Below are positions 53,847-62,474 of a DNA stretch of 64,000 nucleotides, in pieces. Position 1 is the stretch's first letter; each line of letters begins with the position of its first letter. Origin of the DNA: Candidatus Bathycorpusculum sp. GTDB lineage: Archaea > Thermoproteota > Bathyarchaeia > Bathyarchaeales > Bathycorpusculaceae. The notes beneath the pieces were generated by a model. It was not told the origin of the DNA. It made no database searches and saw only the letters and a program-made list of their open reading frames with translations. Location: positions 1 through 64,000 of the forward strand of contig WRJX01000103.1 in the NCBI GenBank assembly GCA_009778385.1. The letters are read 5' to 3'. Made by a program: the position numbers and the translations under genes.

Positions 53847-55123
53847 CTAGTTTTTCAAGCAGCCCAATGGTACAACCCATACGCCATTATCCATTTGAAA
53901 AGCATACTCCATTGATGTGATTACCATTAAAAATGAGGGGTTATTCATTTTTTCAGTGTCCACCACTTTTTCAAGCTTTAACAAGGCTTCTGAAGCATCC
54001 TCAATTTCACCTGCGCCCATTTTGATTTCAACAGCACCCCAATGCCCATCCGCAAGCTGAATGATGCCATCAATCTCTAAACCATTTTTATCACGATAAT
54101 GATAAACATGCCCATCAATGCTCTCAGCATAAACCCTCAAATCCCTTATACACAGTGATTCAAAAAGCAAACCAAATGTTTCAAAATCTGATAACAGTTT
54201 TTTAGGTGTTGCCCTAAGCGCAGCGGTAGCTATCGAAGGGTCAACAAAATGTCTTTTAGCAGTTGTCCGAATCGCTGTTTTAGACCGGAGTTTAGCACTC
54301 CAAGCAGGCAAATCCTCTATAACAAAAATTTTCTTCAACGCATCAATATATTGAACAATTGTAACCTGCGAGAGTGTTTCATCATTCTCTGCCAAATCAT
54401 TCAATATAGTTGAAGTTCTTGCCTCTGTCGAAATATTTCTAGCCAAAGAGCGAAGCAGGGCTTTAACTCTGTCAGGATTTTTTTCAATTCCATCTGCCTT
54501 TGAAATGTCCTCGTTAGCAATCGCCTCTAAATAATCATTAGCAGTGGCTATCGCGATTTTTTCATTCTTTTCTCGTGCAACAGCAGGCCAACCACCCCGA
54601 TTTATCAAAAAGGCTAATTGCTCAATAGAAATACTGGATTTACTTTCCATATTTTCTTTACCGTTAAATAACATTCCAAGAGAAATATCGCCATTAGACT
54701 CCCCTGTTTCAAATAAAGACATTGTCCGTATTTTCATCCGTGCAATCCTGCCAGTCCCTGTGTGCATATCATCTGTTCTGGTTGGGATAACAGAACCTGT
54801 TAAGATAAATTGGCCATTTTGGTGACGTTTGTCAACAGCAAATCTAACGGCATTCCAAAGTTCTGGTGCCACTTGCCATTCATCTAGCAATCGCGGTGTT
54901 TCACCTTCTAATAATAAAGACGGCTTAGTCTTAGCCATTAGAATATTTGCTTTGAGGTATCTGGGTCTTGCATGTATAAAACGCTTTTCGCTTTTTTCTG
55001 AGCCGAACTTGTTTTACCACACCATTTCGGGCCTTCTATCAAAACGGCTCCCTTTGCTTGCAAAAGAAGAGATAGTTTTTCATCTGAAATGCGGACCAGA
55101 TAATTGCCATTCATCTTTGTCAC
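53847..55123 (-). pseudogene. AAA ATPase with DUF4143 domain, frameshifted
   Basis: Two ORFs (54938-55123 and 53847-54938) are one gene. The first gives the start and Walker A (GAVLIEGPKWCGKTSSA) down to MQDPDTSKQIF. It ends in TAA, whose last base begins the ATG of the second ORF, which continues AKTKPSLLLEGETPRLLDEWQ (Walker B region) and the C-terminal DUF4143 nuclease-like half (FETFGLLFESLCIRDLRVYAE...GLEIDGII...EIKMG). One extra base at TTCTA-ATG restores a single frame. Family members are AAA_14 ATPases, often near mobile or defence genes. The TAATG junction makes coupled synthesis of two pieces conceivable. Confidence 0.8.
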
Positions 55124-55166
55124 TTACATAGATTATAGTCTAACTTTTAACTTTGTCAATAGTTCG

Positions 55167-55208
55167 CTATAAACTTTGGCGAAGTTTTACTATAAACTTT
55201 GGCGAAGT
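55167..55208 (-). promoter_or_regulatory. Tandem 19-bp operator-like repeats before the ATPase gene
   Basis: CTATAAACTTTGGCGAAGT occurs exactly at 55167-55185 and 55190-55208 (period 23). The first copy is extended by TTCGC, giving a TTCGC/GCGAA dyad (55163-55183). They lie 44-85 bp upstream of the ATPase start and include TATAAA-like sequence on both strands. Two phased copies suggest a cooperative regulator. Confidence 0.65.
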
Positions 55209-55967
55209 CTATTAAAGCCAAGATGAAATGGGCGAGTGCCGCCTTACCCTATTGTTACGGCAGGTTTGTGCAAATCCTTTTCCTAAACTGTATGGGCTTT
55301 CTCTAAGCATCCAGTTTTCCCCTGTTGCTTTTCTGATAGGTTTCCGCTAAAAACTCTAATCTTTTTAGAATGAAGGCGGCATATTTGAGGTAGCAGAAGC
55401 TTAGCCAGAAAATATCGGTTAACTTTTGAGTTGTTTTATTATTTTTCGCATGATGAATTTGGGTGGAAACTAAAGTTAGGTAACTATATGTTTAGGCATG
55501 CATGTGGATGATGTTTTTGAAATGTTGGTTTCAATTTTGAGGGGTAGGTCGTATGGTTTTAGGGTGTGTTCTGAAATGTTGTTTATTGCTATTTGTTAAT
55601 TTGGGCGATTCAACCCTGTTCCTGCCAAAACTTAGTCTGTACATACCCGTGAATTTAGTGAGCACTTTTTCATAAATAGTTTTATGTTTTGAAATGTCCT
55701 ATGAGTTGAGTTGTTTTTTGCTCTTTTTGTAGTAAAATTTGTTGGTTTACTGACCTTTTTGTGTGTTTGTTCTTTTTTTATTGCTTTAATGATTTTGTGT
55801 GTTTGTTGGATTTGTTGGATTTTTTGTAGAGTCTGCTTTTATGTGTCTATTTTTTAGTACAGGGTGTTTAAAGGTAACATTCTTAAGGTACAGTTTACAG
55901 TTGTCATAACAATATCTTAAAGTGTGCTATGGAGTAGTAAGCACGTTTAATTATAGGCTGGAATGTA
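55209..55967. other. T-rich spacer, no gene seen
   Basis: About 760 bp with a GC-richer part at 55230-55330 and a strongly T-rich part from 55690 (repeated TTTGTTGGATTT words at 55800-55825). No ORF or RNA is supportable. The AT-rich end (TTTAATTATA, near 55947) is the promoter for the 55968 gene. Confidence 0.4.
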
Positions 55968-56567
55968 GTGAAGAAAACAGACATTCGTCGAAAAACTTTG
56001 GTTGCGCGGGAAGATTTGCTAAACCGTATGGGTGAAATTGCAAAAGAGCAAGGGTGTAGTTTGTTTGAGTTAGTTAACGATGTTTTCCAGCTGGCGATAG
56101 ATTCGGACGAATTAAATTTCAGTTTAAAGCGAGTAGTTGAAGAACGTAAACTTTTGGAAGCGGCTAAAGGCTCTGGTTTTATTCTAGGCTTGGAACGCTT
56201 ATGGTATGAAATGGCTGATACGGCCTATAAAAAAGACAAGCGTGTTGCCCTTAAAAACTGGTTTGACTCCGGGGTTTGGTTTGCAGCACGTTATATTACT
56301 AACGGAGTTAACTTTCCTTTTGATCAGTTCAAAAATGACTTGTCAGCTTTCACTTGGAATGCTCCTGAGTTTAAACTTGAAATGGTAGGCGACAAGGCCT
56401 CTGTAAGGGTAACAAGTCCCCGATTTACAGAGGCTTACACTTTTCTTTTTTTTTCATTTTTAGTTGGTGCACTGGAAAAATTTGGGTATCAACCTGTTAG
56501 TAAAGAGGTCTCTCGTGGCATAATTCGTTTAAGTGTTATGAGGAGTGATGTAAATGTTACCGCGTAA
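55968..56567 (+). CDS. Ribbon-helix-helix-like protein with conserved C-terminal domain, first of a pair
   Basis: 199 residues. The start RRKTLVAREDLLNRMGEIAKEQGCSLFELVNDVFQLAI looks like a ribbon-helix-helix DNA-binding fold. The remaining 140 residues (ERLWYEMADTAYKK, VALKNWFDSGVWFAARYI, YTFLFFSFLVGALEKFGYQPV) form a domain I do not recognise, perhaps V4R-like. The next gene shares the plan: RHH start, W-F-x-S-G-x-W, F-x-G-x-x-x-x-x-G-Y near the end. It overlaps that gene by 14 nt, so they are co-translated. GTG start at 55968. Inferred: heterodimeric sensor/regulator. Confidence 0.65.
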   Translation: MKKTDIRRKTLVAREDLLNRMGEIAKEQGCSLFELVNDVFQLAIDSDELNFSLKRVVEERKLLEAAKGSGFILGLERLWYEMADTAYKKDKRVALKNWFDSGVWFAARYITNGVNFPFDQFKNDLSAFTWNAPEFKLEMVGDKASVRVTSPRFTEAYTFLFFSFLVGALEKFGYQPVSKEVSRGIIRLSVMRSDVNVTA

Positions 56568-57129
56568 CGAAAAAAAACTAGTTTACGTTAATAGTGATTT
56601 GGTTGAAGCGGTTGCTAAAATATCAAAAAATCGCGGAGAAACAATTACCAAATTCGTAGAAGAAGCATTAACGCAAGCCTTAAAAGTTGCAACCGCTGGT
56701 TATGACCTTAAACAACTCGGGCAATTTTTTGAAGTAATGTATGCCCAAAAAATATTAGGCGGCGCATTTGTACCCCTAGATGTTTTAAACTTTTTAACTA
56801 CAGTAGCCTGTACCACTGATAAAGAAAACATTATAAACACATGGTTTGAAAGTGGAAAATGGCATGGAAAATACTTAAAAGAACGTTTCTACGATCCCCT
56901 CAAAGCATTAGAAGATTTTTTGGAAGCCAGTCGTTGGGACCTAAACGAGGTAGAGGTAAAACACTTCGGTGCAACAGCACGTGTACGTTGTGTCTCAACA
57001 GTTCTCTCCAACGATGCAACTCTGCTGCTTGCCAAATTTATTGAAGGTGTCATGCAAGGATTTGGTTACAAACTTCAAAAAAATGAACTCTTAAAAGGCA
57101 TGATAGTCCAAGAATTCATCGACGAATAA
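56554..57129 (+). CDS. Ribbon-helix-helix-like protein with conserved C-terminal domain, second of a pair
   Basis: 191 residues. KKLVYVNSDLVEAVAKISKNRGETITKFVEEALTQAL is the RHH-like start. Next come GQFFEVMYAQKILGGAFVP, then ENIINTWFESGKWHGKYLKERF and TLLLAKFIEGVMQGFGYKLQ, parallel in position to the first protein. Identity between the two is low outside W-F-[DE]-S-G-x-W and the C-terminal G-[FY]-G-Y, so the duplication is old. The reading frame overlap suggests stoichiometric production. Candidate partner for unknown DNA or ligand; the surface protein at 57325 lies just downstream. Confidence 0.65.
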   Translation: MLPRNEKKLVYVNSDLVEAVAKISKNRGETITKFVEEALTQALKVATAGYDLKQLGQFFEVMYAQKILGGAFVPLDVLNFLTTVACTTDKENIINTWFESGKWHGKYLKERFYDPLKALEDFLEASRWDLNEVEVKHFGATARVRCVSTVLSNDATLLLAKFIEGVMQGFGYKLQKNELLKGMIVQEFIDE

Positions 57130-57212
57130 AAACATATTTTTTCCATCCGCGTCTTCCTTGTATCAACAACTATGCTATATGGTTTTGTACACATTTACTT
57201 ACACGAGTAAAG

Positions 57213-57226
57213 GAAAGTGCACTTTC
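57213..57226. promoter_or_regulatory. 14-bp perfect palindrome upstream of the surface-protein gene
   Basis: GAAAGTGCACTTTC is a complete palindrome 33 bp upstream of the TATA box at 57260. This is a typical place for an archaeal activator, or for a repressor of the adjacent promoter. Confidence 0.5.
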
Positions 57227-57259
57227 AAGAACAAACACCCTTAACATGCTTGCATCAGC

Positions 57260-57267
57260 TATAAATA
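57260..57267 (+). promoter_or_regulatory. TATA box of the surface-protein gene
   Basis: TATAAATA matches the archaeal TATA consensus closely. It predicts a start near 57290 and a short purine-rich leader (AAAAAAGGAAGAATG) with an SD-like GGAAG before ATG 57325. Close match to consensus suggests strong expression. Confidence 0.65.
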
Positions 57268-57324
57268 CTCAAACAACGATTACTTGCTTACTAATATAAA
57301 AATGAAAAAAGGAAGAATGAATAA

Positions 57325-59838
57325 ATGAATACAAACAAAACAAGCATAAAGCTATTGGCAACCATTACAATAATGCTATTATTCGCATCAGCAATGGTAG
57401 CAGTGGTTCCATCAGCAAACGCGAGCATTACTATAGACGCAGGCGGTGTTTTTATAAACGGCGTTCCTGGCCTTACTGGTAGCCCTGGCGATATAGTTAC
57501 CGTTGAGGGTGAAGTCACAAATCCTGGCGCTGTAGTGTCAATTTACTGTGGCTCTACGGCCGCTGAAAACCGGTTGAATTCAACTCGGACAGGCAGTAAC
57601 GGTAAGTACAGTATTGACGCAGTCATTCCGCCTTCTCCTAAAGGCCCACTCGACATCTTTGTATTTGAAGAAATAGGCAATGTTCAAGGATCAGGCGCAT
57701 CTCAATCTGCCGTAATTAATATCAAAGAAAGAATTACTTTGCAACTATCTCAGGACGTTTGTGGTGCTACTGTAACAATAACTGGCACAGGTTTTACTAA
57801 CACAACCAACACTATAACATTTAACTTCGATGGTAACACTCTTACAACATCACCTTCAACTGTACGAGTAAACGCTAATGGTGGTTTCACTACAACTTTC
57901 ATTGTACCCGATGATCTACCAGATGCGACATATGATGTCGTAGCAACTGGTAGTGCGGGTTCGGACTCTGCCACGGCACAGTTTAAAGTTGGTCCAGTAA
58001 TTACTATTACTCCAAACCAAGGCGCAATAGGCACAGTTGTCATAATGGAAGGCCGCGGATTTTTACCAAACCAGGTTATAAACGGTATTACCGCTATTAC
58101 AATAATGAATAGTCTTAATCAAGCTGGTACGGTTAAAAACCTAACAAATATAGAAACTAACGATTTAGGCGAATTCAGAGCTGAAGTAATGATCACAGCT
58201 GCTACAACAACAGGGTCTGGATCTAATTTAAATCGTAATCAGACGATTACAGTGACACAAACTGCATCAAAGATTGCAAGTACAACCTTTATACTCACAA
58301 GCGGTACCACTGGTCAAGCTCGTGTATCGACTGATAAAATCGCAGGACAACCAACTACAAACGCAGGACCAGGTGACACAATTACTATCACTGGCACAAA
58401 CTTTGCGCAAGTCGCAGGCACAAATGTAACTCTCAAACTTGTCAAATCAGGTCAAGCCGATGTTGTACTAGAAAATGCTACAACTACTTCAACTGGCACA
58501 TTTAGTTCTACTTTCACAATTCCGGGAATCAACACAGGTGAATATACACTTGTAGCTAGAGATGAGTATGGTGTAACAGCACAAGTTCCATTCGGTGTTA
58601 CAATCCTCTACGTAGGGGCTTACGTCAATGGCATACCTGTTACAAACAATCTCAAAACAGGCATGGATGCATTAATTAAAGGTCTCGGCTTTGAAGTTTT
58701 TGGAGGCTACTACACAGCTAACATTACTATAGATGGTCAAATTCTTAGGAATGGACGAAATGTTGACTCTTCAGTTGTGACTACTAACGGTCTTCCTGCG
58801 GTCATAGGTGTTGACGGAAGCACTCTGGCACCAGGAACATATACATTAGCCATAAGAGCACTAGTAAACAGGCCGTCATCTGCAGGTCTGCCCATTACCG
58901 GAGAATTATACGTTGAAACACAAATAACAGTAACAGAAAGCGCTTCAGTAGCAGTAAAACCTGCTGCAACAGCTCAACGAGACTCATACATAAATGTCAC
59001 CGGTACATACTTCACACCTGGCCAAAGCGCTACTATTCGAATCCTTAACGCAACATCTCGCCTACAAGTTGCTTCCTATACTACCACTGTAGAACAGCCT
59101 GGTAACTTCAGTAGAAACAACATCTATCTCCCAGCAAACTTTGCACTTGGCGAATACATCGTTAACGTTACCGACAGCAAAGGTGTAACAGCTGAAACAT
59201 CTCTTACAGTAGCAAAAGTTAGCATAAATGTTACTCTTGGTTCAAACACATATACCCAAGGTGAGATTACCACATTCCAATTGACTAGCAACACAGCTCC
59301 AACTGGCTCAATTACAGTATCTGACTCTAGTGGTGCTCTAGTTACTAAAATAGAGCTCGAAGCAGCTAAGTGGATTCTCACAAGTTCTGGTAATTATGTT
59401 TACCAACAAAGCCAGGGTGGTGGTGTACCCTCAGGTGCATTAATGCAGATAGCATCAGACGCACGTACTGGCGCATGGACATGGAAAGCAGACATAAAAG
59501 ACGCAAATGAACCACAAACATACAGCGGCACATTCACAGTAAACGCAAAAGGCACAACTCCAACTGCAACTCCAACTGCAACTGCAACTGCAACTCCAAC
59601 TCCAACTCCACCTGTTTCAACTTCAACTCCAACTCCACCTACTGAATCTCCACCTGTTTCAACTTCAACTCCAACTCCACCTACTGAATCTCCAACTGCA
59701 GCTCCACCTACTGAAACTGAAACTACCAATGCTGGTCCTGGTATATCAACAGCAATGATTATTGCAATTGTTGCTTTGGTTGTTGCTGTGATAGCCGGCG
59801 TTGCTATATTCATGTTCCGCCGAAACATCGCTAACTAA
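57325..59838 (+). CDS. Large TIG/Ig-domain surface protein, candidate S-layer component
   Basis: 837 residues. Signal peptide (LLATITIMLLFASAMVAVVPSANA). Then at least six beta-sandwich units with TIG-like signatures (TVTITGTGFTNTTNTITF, VVIMEGRGFLPNQ, TITITGTNFAQVAGTNV, SYINVTGTYFTPGQ), each about 90-100 residues. A Thr/Pro stalk (TPTATPTATATATPTPTPP) and a C-terminal helix (AMIIAIVALVVAVIAGVAIFMF) with RRN tail follow. Many N-x-S/T sequons. Such proteins cover archaeal cells as S-layers or stalks. Strong TATA box, perfect upstream palindrome and following T-rich terminator fit high expression. S-layer identity is inference. Confidence 0.82.
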   Translation: MNTNKTSIKLLATITIMLLFASAMVAVVPSANASITIDAGGVFINGVPGLTGSPGDIVTVEGEVTNPGAVVSIYCGSTAAENRLNSTRTGSNGKYSIDAVIPPSPKGPLDIFVFEEIGNVQGSGASQSAVINIKERITLQLSQDVCGATVTITGTGFTNTTNTITFNFDGNTLTTSPSTVRVNANGGFTTTFIVPDDLPDATYDVVATGSAGSDSATAQFKVGPVITITPNQGAIGTVVIMEGRGFLPNQVINGITAITIMNSLNQAGTVKNLTNIETNDLGEFRAEVMITAATTTGSGSNLNRNQTITVTQTASKIASTTFILTSGTTGQARVSTDKIAGQPTTNAGPGDTITITGTNFAQVAGTNVTLKLVKSGQADVVLENATTTSTGTFSSTFTIPGINTGEYTLVARDEYGVTAQVPFGVTILYVGAYVNGIPVTNNLKTGMDALIKGLGFEVFGGYYTANITIDGQILRNGRNVDSSVVTTNGLPAVIGVDGSTLAPGTYTLAIRALVNRPSSAGLPITGELYVETQITVTESASVAVKPAATAQRDSYINVTGTYFTPGQSATIRILNATSRLQVASYTTTVEQPGNFSRNNIYLPANFALGEYIVNVTDSKGVTAETSLTVAKVSINVTLGSNTYTQGEITTFQLTSNTAPTGSITVSDSSGALVTKIELEAAKWILTSSGNYVYQQSQGGGVPSGALMQIASDARTGAWTWKADIKDANEPQTYSGTFTVNAKGTTPTATPTATATATPTPTPPVSTSTPTPPTESPPVSTSTPTPPTESPTAAPPTETETTNAGPGISTAMIIAIVALVVAVIAGVAIFMFRRNIAN
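59608..59691 (+). repeat. Tandem 42-bp duplication in the stalk
   Basis: A 42-bp unit beginning CCACCTGTTTCAACTTC occurs twice without gap (59608-59649, 59650-59691), coding for PPVSTSTPTPPTES twice. Adjacent CCAACT/GCAACT hexamers extend the low-complexity track from 59566. In-frame units allow stalk length changes. Confidence 0.85.
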
Positions 59839-60362
59839 GCAAAAAAAAAACAACACCCTTTTTCTTTTTTTTTGTTAACTCAACATTTTAGTATTTAACT
59901 AAATTCTATACAGGACTATACATTTTTCTTCAAGCCTTCTCTTTAACCGAGTTGTTACTTTCAAAAAATTTCTTTTTTCCATTGTCACTACAGTGTATAA
60001 TAATGAAATTTATGTAGAATAACACCCTTATGTGAAAGCTACATAACCAAAACATCAAAAAGTGAGCTAACTTTAATCTTGCCAGCATCCAACTGTACAT
60101 GAAAAAGTCAGTGATAAACCAATATAACCATCCCCTGAAGTTAAAATAAAAGAGTAGACGATTACTTTTCGTTGATATGGATTACTAAACTAATTCTTAT
60201 CAATCTAACATTTTTATTTTTACACTTTTACACTTTCAGCATAATTGTGACTGAATAAATGTAATAAAATGACTATCAAAAATAACTAATACAATATCTG
60301 AAAGGATTTTAAATTAACCATAATCCATAAACCTTGCCGTACTAACAGCATCTAACTTTAAA
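59839..60362. other. Terminator and promoter spacer
   Basis: T-rich tract TTTTTCTTTTTTTTT (59859-59873) terminates the surface-protein gene. Further on an 8-bp inverted repeat TTATGTAG/CTACATAA (60010-60017 with 60039-60046) is seen. The AT-rich end supplies the promoter for the flippase gene. I see no gene in these 524 bp. Confidence 0.5.
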
Positions 60363-62033
60363 GTGTCTGGAAAAATGAGTAAAGCAGCAGATTTAGCTAA
60401 AACCTCAACAAAGGCTGGATTCAATTATCTTTGGGGCTTGGTAATATCAACAGTTATCTCATCACTGGGTACTATTTTCATTGCTAACCTGCTAGGTTCA
60501 TACGCATATGGTCTGTATGGGATTGCACTTACAGTACCTAACTTGATTATACTTTTTCGGGATTGGGGCATAAATCTTGCCATGGTCCGTTACACTGCCC
60601 AATACCGTGCAGAAAATCGAGCAGCAGAAATAAGAAGTATATTCATCGCTGGAATTATATTCGAAATTACCTTAGGGCTTATTTTATCCTTGGTTTCTTT
60701 TCTTCTTTCAGGATACCTTGCAAGTAGCACTTATGCTCGCCCTGAGTTAGCTCCGCTGATTCAGATAGCTTCATTTTCAATATTGGCCGGTGGGATAGTC
60801 AATGTTGCAGCAGCTGTATTTACGGGAACCGAGGAAACAAGTTACAATAGTGTTATGTTAGTTTGTCAATCAGTTATCAAAACTTTTCTGATAATCTGTC
60901 TAGTTATAGCTGGTTTGGGAACTTCAGGTGCGATTATAGGTTTTACTATGTCTTCTATGATTGCAGGTTTAATTGGAATAACATTTACGATGATTTTGTA
61001 CCGCAAAATACCTAGAGACTTTTCTTATAAATTAGAAATTAAAGAATACACCAAAGAAATGCTCAAATATAGTATACCTCTTTCATTATTAACAATAGTC
61101 TCTGGTTTTCTTGCCCAATTTTACGCTATACTTCTTCCATACTTTTTAGCGGACACTTCGTTAATCGGAAACTATTATATTGCCTTAAACTTTGTAGTTT
61201 TAATTAGCTTCTTTGCTCTACCAATAACTAACATGCTTTTTCCAGCATTTTCAAAACTTGATATAAAGAAAGATAAACTAGCATTGAAAAATGTATTTCA
61301 ATTCTCTGTAAAATATTCTACATTGCTAGTTGTTCCAGTATCAGCTTTAGTAATGTGCCTATCAACTCAGGCAATTACAACACTTTTTAAAGATTCATAC
61401 AGTTCAGCGCCACTTTTCCTTGCACTATTAGCCATAAGCTACCTATTTAGTGCAACAGGAAACCTAAGCAATAGCAACATTATAAACAGCCAGGGACAAA
61501 CCAAGTTAAATCTGAAATTTACCTTGCTTACTGCTATGATTGGATTTCCAATGGGGTACTTTCTAATTATGTTTTATGGTGTTTTTGGCCTAATCTTTAC
61601 TACCATAGTTGCTCCCATTCCTAGCTTAGTCTTATCTTTGATTTGGATCAAAAAACATTATGACCTAACCATTGACTGGACTTCCTCAGTTAGAATTATT
61701 GCTTCTTCAGCAATAGCCGCCATATTAACATACTTACTAGTAAGTTTCATAGGTAATAGTGGTGTAACTAATTTGATCATTAACCACACGTATGCTCCAC
61801 TGATATTACTTCTGTCACGTTTTATAAGTGTTAGCAGCGCAATTGAATTAGCCATAGGTACCGTTTTTTACATGATTGTTCTACTTGGGAGTTTGATGCT
61901 AACAAAAACACTTTCTATAAACGATTTAAACAGTTTACGTGCGATGACAACAGAACTTGGACCAATAAGTAAAATAGTTCACATTATTCTAAACACAATG
62001 GAAAAAATCATGACGAAATTTAAATTAATTTAA
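60363..62033 (+). CDS. Polysaccharide flippase (Wzx/MATE-like, PST family)
   Basis: 556 residues with 12-14 hydrophobic helices. The start ADLAKTSTKAGFNYLWGLVISTVISSLGTIFIANLLGSYAYGLYGIALTVPNLI is typical of oligosaccharide flippases of the MATE-like superfamily (read in parts). Later motifs are DWGINLAMVRYTAQYR and YYIALNFVVLISFFALPITNMLFPAFSKL. It moves lipid-linked glycans outward across the membrane. GTG 60363 (MSGKMSKAAD) or ATG 60375 are possible starts. It opens the glycosylation cluster with two glycosyltransferase genes and a remnant following in the same direction. Confidence 0.92.
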   Translation: MSGKMSKAADLAKTSTKAGFNYLWGLVISTVISSLGTIFIANLLGSYAYGLYGIALTVPNLIILFRDWGINLAMVRYTAQYRAENRAAEIRSIFIAGIIFEITLGLILSLVSFLLSGYLASSTYARPELAPLIQIASFSILAGGIVNVAAAVFTGTEETSYNSVMLVCQSVIKTFLIICLVIAGLGTSGAIIGFTMSSMIAGLIGITFTMILYRKIPRDFSYKLEIKEYTKEMLKYSIPLSLLTIVSGFLAQFYAILLPYFLADTSLIGNYYIALNFVVLISFFALPITNMLFPAFSKLDIKKDKLALKNVFQFSVKYSTLLVVPVSALVMCLSTQAITTLFKDSYSSAPLFLALLAISYLFSATGNLSNSNIINSQGQTKLNLKFTLLTAMIGFPMGYFLIMFYGVFGLIFTTIVAPIPSLVLSLIWIKKHYDLTIDWTSSVRIIASSAIAAILTYLLVSFIGNSGVTNLIINHTYAPLILLLSRFISVSSAIELAIGTVFYMIVLLGSLMLTKTLSINDLNSLRAMTTELGPISKIVHIILNTMEKIMTKFKLI

Positions 62034-62112
62034 ATTAATAAAATATTTCAAATAATTTCTTTATCTTTCTTCTATTTTGCTGCCTTGAGGCTGCTATGTA
62101 TATCGGAGCTAA

Positions 62113-62381
62113 CAAACGCTTACTGAGCAGAATTTATTAGTTTATCCTATAATTCAACGCTACTCAACGGATCTTGTTCAGAATATGATTAATGACCTGC
62201 ATAGCGAAACCTATGAAATACAAATAAAACCAATCAAGCAGGCCTGGGGGATCAAAAGAGTTTGATGTTAAAGAGGTCCCAATGATTTTTGCTAACCGTA
62301 AAAGGCAAATCTAAGCTTGCTCACAATGGGATCAAGGCATTTTTATCTTATACATTTAACGTTTTAGTTTCAAAGAAGTAA
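62113..62381 (+). pseudogene. Remnant of a GT2 (dolichol-phosphate-sugar type) glycosyltransferase
   Basis: Three pieces of one protein in successive frames. From 62113: LVYPIIQRYSTDLVQNMIN, then YEIQIKPIKQAWGIKR. After a first frameshift: FDVKEVPMIFANRKR. After a second: GKSKLAHNGIKAFLSYTFNVLVSKK, ending at TAA 62379-62381. The order YEIQ..., VKEVP...F.NR..GKSKL is the C-terminal catalytic signature of polyprenyl-phosphate glycosyltransferases. The N-terminal nucleotide-binding half is missing. So a truncated, twice-shifted gene copy sits between flippase and the intact GT2 gene. Confidence 0.72.
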
Positions 62382-62474
62382 TTGCTAGGTTTTTATGTAA
62401 TGCTTTCCTTTACTTCTATACAGATTTATCTTAGCATTTTAAATAAAAAATAATTATTGGTCGATTAGAGTTTT

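Noticed and set aside
55167-55208. CRISPR or terminal repeats of a mobile element
   Set aside because: Only two copies with a 4-bp gap, positioned in a promoter; no array or transposase nearby.
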